From Trissonchulus latispiculum (lineage: Eukaryota; Nematoda; Enoplea; Enoplida; Ironidae), in NCBI GenBank assembly GCA_030248195.1, contig JASAND010006560.1:31185-95184 (forward strand): a DNA stretch of 64,000 bases. Reading direction: 5' to 3'. Within the stretch, counting starts at the first letter, position 1. Each line of letters begins with the position of its first letter. Shown in pieces: positions 61,161 through 64,000 of this stretch. A program made the position numbers and the translations under genes. Below the pieces are notes generated by a model. It was not told where the DNA came from. It ran no database searches and worked only from the letters and a program-made list of their open reading frames with translations.

Positions 61161-61305
61161 ATTCTGATCTGTACGTTCTTCGTGGCGTCGTGTCATTACT
61201 AGAATTAGATGTTTGGCCTTTTCTTGCCACGGCAGCTGTTAAATTTTGGGTCGCGACGTTTCGCCCATCTTTACCTATGGGCGTCTTCAGGCTAGTAGCC
61301 CTTAA
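61161..61305 (-). repeat. Downstream Penelope terminal repeat (PLTR)
   Basis: Matches 63863-64000 with few differences, starting ATTCTGATCTGTACGTTCTT and running to GGCTAGTAGC. Confidence 0.85.
61247..61303 (-). ncRNA. Hammerhead ribozyme motif in the PLTR
   Basis: On the - strand: CTGAAGA (conserved CUGANGA box), stem II CGCCCAT with loop and ATGGGCG, then GAAAC and the cleavage triplet GTC followed by GCGACCC. The stem I flanks GGGC and GC can pair with the bases after the triplet. A very short stem III is typical of the minimal hammerheads known from Penelope-like elements. Confidence 0.75.
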
Positions 61306-61545
61306 GAGGGCTGTTGGGATAAGAGGCGGTCGGGGATTTGATCCGGGACCGTCCGCGCCACTCCTGTGTAACATTACCACTATACTACCCAGGGGACAAT
61401 TTTACTTGCTTGGAACTTATACTTATTGTATTCTCCCAGTTTCAATTGCACTTAGTGTGTACACTGTTACAATGTACTTGTACTGTGTACTCTGGTATTA
61501 CACTAAGGCTGTGCATTAGACCTTCCTTTGATGTTGCCGCCTGCG

Positions 61546-63932
61546 TTAGAGTCCAATTTCTGATAGCCAGATGTCACTTATATCAATGCTTGGTTGACTG
61601 TAAGCCCGTATTCCCCGCTTTTTCATTTCTATCGTCTCTTTAATTTCTCTCTTTCTCAGGTTTTGTTCCTTTGCTAGCACTTTAACTTCTCCCCAGTTTG
61701 GTCCGTGGTCATTTGACCAGCAATGTTCTGCTATTCCACTTTTGTATACTTCACCTTTCTCACATGCTTTCTTGTGTTCTTTCAGTCTTTGACTTAGAGG
61801 TCTGCTTGTTTGGCCAATGTAGACTTTGTCACAGTCACTGCAAGGCACCTCGTACACACAATTTCTGACCTCGAATCCGTTTGGTCTCTGCTTGGACAAT
61901 CGGGATCTCAATGTGTCGCGACTGCTGAACACTAATTTTACACCATAAGAGCTGCATATTCTCTTCAGTTTGTCGGTGTCTCTACCTGCGTAAGGGACAA
62001 TCGTTAGTTTCTCTGCTTTCTCCTCTGGCCTTGGCCTGGCTCTTCGAGTAGACATTGCATCCCTTATTACTTTAGCAGGATAGCCGTTTTGTTGGAATGC
62101 TTTCCTTAGGGTGCTCTCTTCTTTTCTTCTCAACTGTGGTTCTTGGCATACAGCTGTAGCTCTACTGTGGAGGCATCTTATTATTCCCGTTTTCACACAC
62201 TTCGGATGGTTTGATTCGTAGTGTAGATATCTGTTTGTGTGTGTCTTTTTCCTATACACTGATGTCTGGATACCTCCATTAGTCTTTGTTATTTCGACAT
62301 CCATGAATGCCAACTTGTTGTTATCCTCTAGTTCAGTTGTTAGCTTGATTGCTGGATCTTGCCTGTTGAATGATCTTTGAAATTTCCCAGTTCTTCCAGA
62401 CCATGTTTCCACACACAGAGGATATCGTCTACATAGCGCAACCACAGGTTAGGTTTCTTTGCTGCTGAGGCTATGGCTAATGTTTCGAAATTCTCCATGT
62501 AGAGGTTGCACAATGCAGGCGATAACGGGGATCCCATGGCAAGTCCACTTGTCTGTTTAAACCATTTATTATTGAAGGTGAAGTAGGTGGATTTCACGCA
62601 GAAAGTGGTCAATTCCATTATAGTGTCTATGCTGAGATCTGTTCTTTCTGAGAGACTGATGTCGTTCTCCAGTTTTAGCTTCAATATGTTCAGGGCTGGT
62701 GCTGGTGGTACGCTTGTGAACAGGCTCTCTACATCGAAGCTTACCAGATGATAGTTCCCTGACGGGTTCGCATCCTTAAGTTTCTGAATCAAGTCTGTAG
62801 TGTTCCGAACCTTCGAAGCGATGTTATCCTGGAGTGGGTTGATGATTTTGACCAGGAACTTCGCCAGTGGGTGGGTTGCTGAACCAATACAGCTGACTAT
62901 AGGGCGCATGGGTACTTCCGGTTTGTGGATCTTCGGTAACCCATATAGATGCGGTGGCTTCGTGTGCAGAGGCGCTAATCTCAGATTTAGATCACTGCTT
63001 CGGACCATTGATCGTAGTTGTCTTTCTATAGTTGGAGTTGGATCCTTAGCTAGTTGTTCGAATTTGGATCCGTCAGCTATGATGTGTGCCATTTTCTCGG
63101 TGTACTCGGTTTTGTTGAGTACCACTGTGGCATTTCCTTTATCTGCCGGCAGAACTATGATGCTGTTGTCTGTTGCTAAGGATTTCAGAGCCTTTCTTTG
63201 CTGCGCTGTGATGTTAGGCTTCGGTTCCTTCATTTTTCTGAGGGCTTCCTTAACCTTCCACCGTAGCTCTTCGCCATGAGACCTAGGTAATTCCTTCGCA
63301 ACGGATTCTATGCCAGCTATTATTTCAGTTTTGGGCACTTTTGCTGGAGCCAGTGCGAAGTTTAGTCCTTTCTTGAGGACCTCAATTTCGTCTGGAATGA
63401 GTGACCTATCGCTTCTGTTGATGACGGTGCTATCACTGACTGTAGGCCGTTGAGAGTGGCGGGGGCTCAACTTTTCGAATTTCTTGACTTGTCTTTCCTT
63501 TATTCGCTTGAATGCCTTTTCGTGGCTACTCTCACAAGCCTTTCTTATTCTCAGACGGTCTTCGGGTGTGACCTGGCTTGCCAGTTCTCGGAACATCTTG
63601 ACGATGTTATCTTCTAGCCGGCTTTTCTGAGCTCGATGATATCCTATTCTTTCCCTCAGAAGAGCCATGCTAGCTCTATAGGCTATTTGCTCTACTCTCC
63701 GGCTATTGAATGGGATTCTAACCTTGAGGCCAGGAGGTATGATGTTGAAATCTCGACAGCGGCACAGAAAGGTGAGGTGGTTTCTTTCGGCAGCTAGCTT
63801 AAGGTGGAGCTGATCTAGCTTCCTGAATGTGGTGGTTATATCGGGGCCATACCGATTTCGCAATTCTGATCTGTACGTTCTTCGTGGCGTTGTGTCATTA
63901 CTAGAATTAGATGATTGGCCTTTTCTTGCCAC
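61546..63932 (-). pseudogene. Penelope polyprotein: reverse transcriptase plus GIY-YIG, one frameshift
   Basis: Frame 1 (63932-62340) carries the RT: GLPKIHKPEVPMRPIVS, SFDVESLFTSVP, GLAMGSPLSPALCNLYMENF and the catalytic LRYVDDILCVW. At about 62385-62400 the reading changes frame (AAATTTCAAAG run). Frame 2 continues to 61546 with FMDVEITK and the endonuclease: NCVYEVPCSDC (Cys pair), VYIGQTSRPLSQRLKEH (GIY-YIG core) and a conserved EH near the end. The enzyme would prime reverse transcription at a nick made by the GIY-YIG domain. The frameshift makes this copy probably inactive. No in-frame ATG is seen; coding starts inside the upstream PLTR. Confidence 0.85.
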
Positions 63933-64000
63933 GGCAGCTGTTAAATTTTGGGTCGCGACGTTCTTCCATCTTTACCTATGGGCGTCTTCAGGCTAGTAGC
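63863..64000 (-). repeat. Upstream Penelope terminal repeat, cut by the window edge
   Basis: Direct copy of 61161-61300. Its hammerhead region (63949-64000) has the CTGAAGA box, but the GGGCGAAAC segment reads GGAAGAAC, so the core GAAA and stem II are damaged. Confidence 0.8.

Larger units (their letters stand above)
61161..64000 (-). mobile_element. Penelope-like retroelement with terminal direct repeats
   Basis: Reverse-transcriptase and GIY-YIG coding region (61546-63932) lies between two direct repeats, 61161-61300 and 63863-64000, which share about 140 bp. Same-orientation terminal repeats (PLTRs) and a C-terminal GIY-YIG endonuclease define Penelope-like elements. The window ends inside the upstream repeat. 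Confidence 0.9.

Noticed and set aside
62800..63279. 159-codon open frame on the + strand
   Set aside because: Antisense shadow of the Penelope reverse transcriptase.

Overview
This is eukaryotic, AT-rich, repeat-dense animal DNA, not microbial: genes are split into short exons with GT/AG junctions, there are no operons, and most of the window is transposon debris. The gene content points to an invertebrate, most likely an arthropod: a gustatory-receptor-like 7TM gene ending in a TY-x5-QL motif, a Jupiter-type microtubule-associated protein gene, cysteine-rich EB/prokineticin-like secreted peptide remnants and a Penelope-like retroelement. I cannot name the species.

Gene layout. (1) A 4-exon Jupiter (JPT) homologue on the + strand, 11503-14400, rebuilt from exons with compatible phases. 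(2) Two gustatory-receptor-like loci on the - strand: a broken copy (23893-22082) missing its central exons, and an apparently intact 5-exon copy (35274-29810, 409 codons plus stop). (3) Two copies of a cysteine-rich secreted-peptide locus inside a segmental duplication (36.25-38.6 kb and 50.38-51.56 kb), each decayed in a different way. (4) A JmjC-domain gene fragment, 56070-57190, +, with one frameshift. (5) A rhodopsin-like GPCR fragment, 57312-57838, -. (6) A Penelope-like element, 61161-64000, -, with RT and GIY-YIG regions, flanking repeats and a hammerhead-ribozyme motif. (7) Two unrecognised, probably foreign or mobile ORF clusters: 17644-21050 (-), which includes overlapping stop/start junctions, and 51.9-53.2 kb (+), a run of broken ORFs.

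Repeat layout. The first 5.3 kb is a nest of five mobile elements with readable target-site duplications. A TTAA-flanked element (295-5340) contains a TAA-flanked MITE and a long foldback element (847-4592). The foldback contains a second TTAA element (1296-3048) and a CTG-flanked MITE. The second TTAA element in turn carries a 698-bp foldback with a 9-bp duplication. Elsewhere there is a dispersed hAT-like foldback MITE family (about ten copies), tRNA-derived SINE-like pieces, MITE-like units built of short self-complementary words, a 922-bp uninterrupted (GT)n tract at 47537-48458 and several small tandem arrays.

The genes do not form a functional system together; they are separate loci in repeat-rich DNA. 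The best new observations are the hidden JPT and gustatory-receptor gene models, the nested transposon stack, the two differently decayed peptide paralogues, and the Penelope terminal repeats, one with an intact and one with a damaged hammerhead core.
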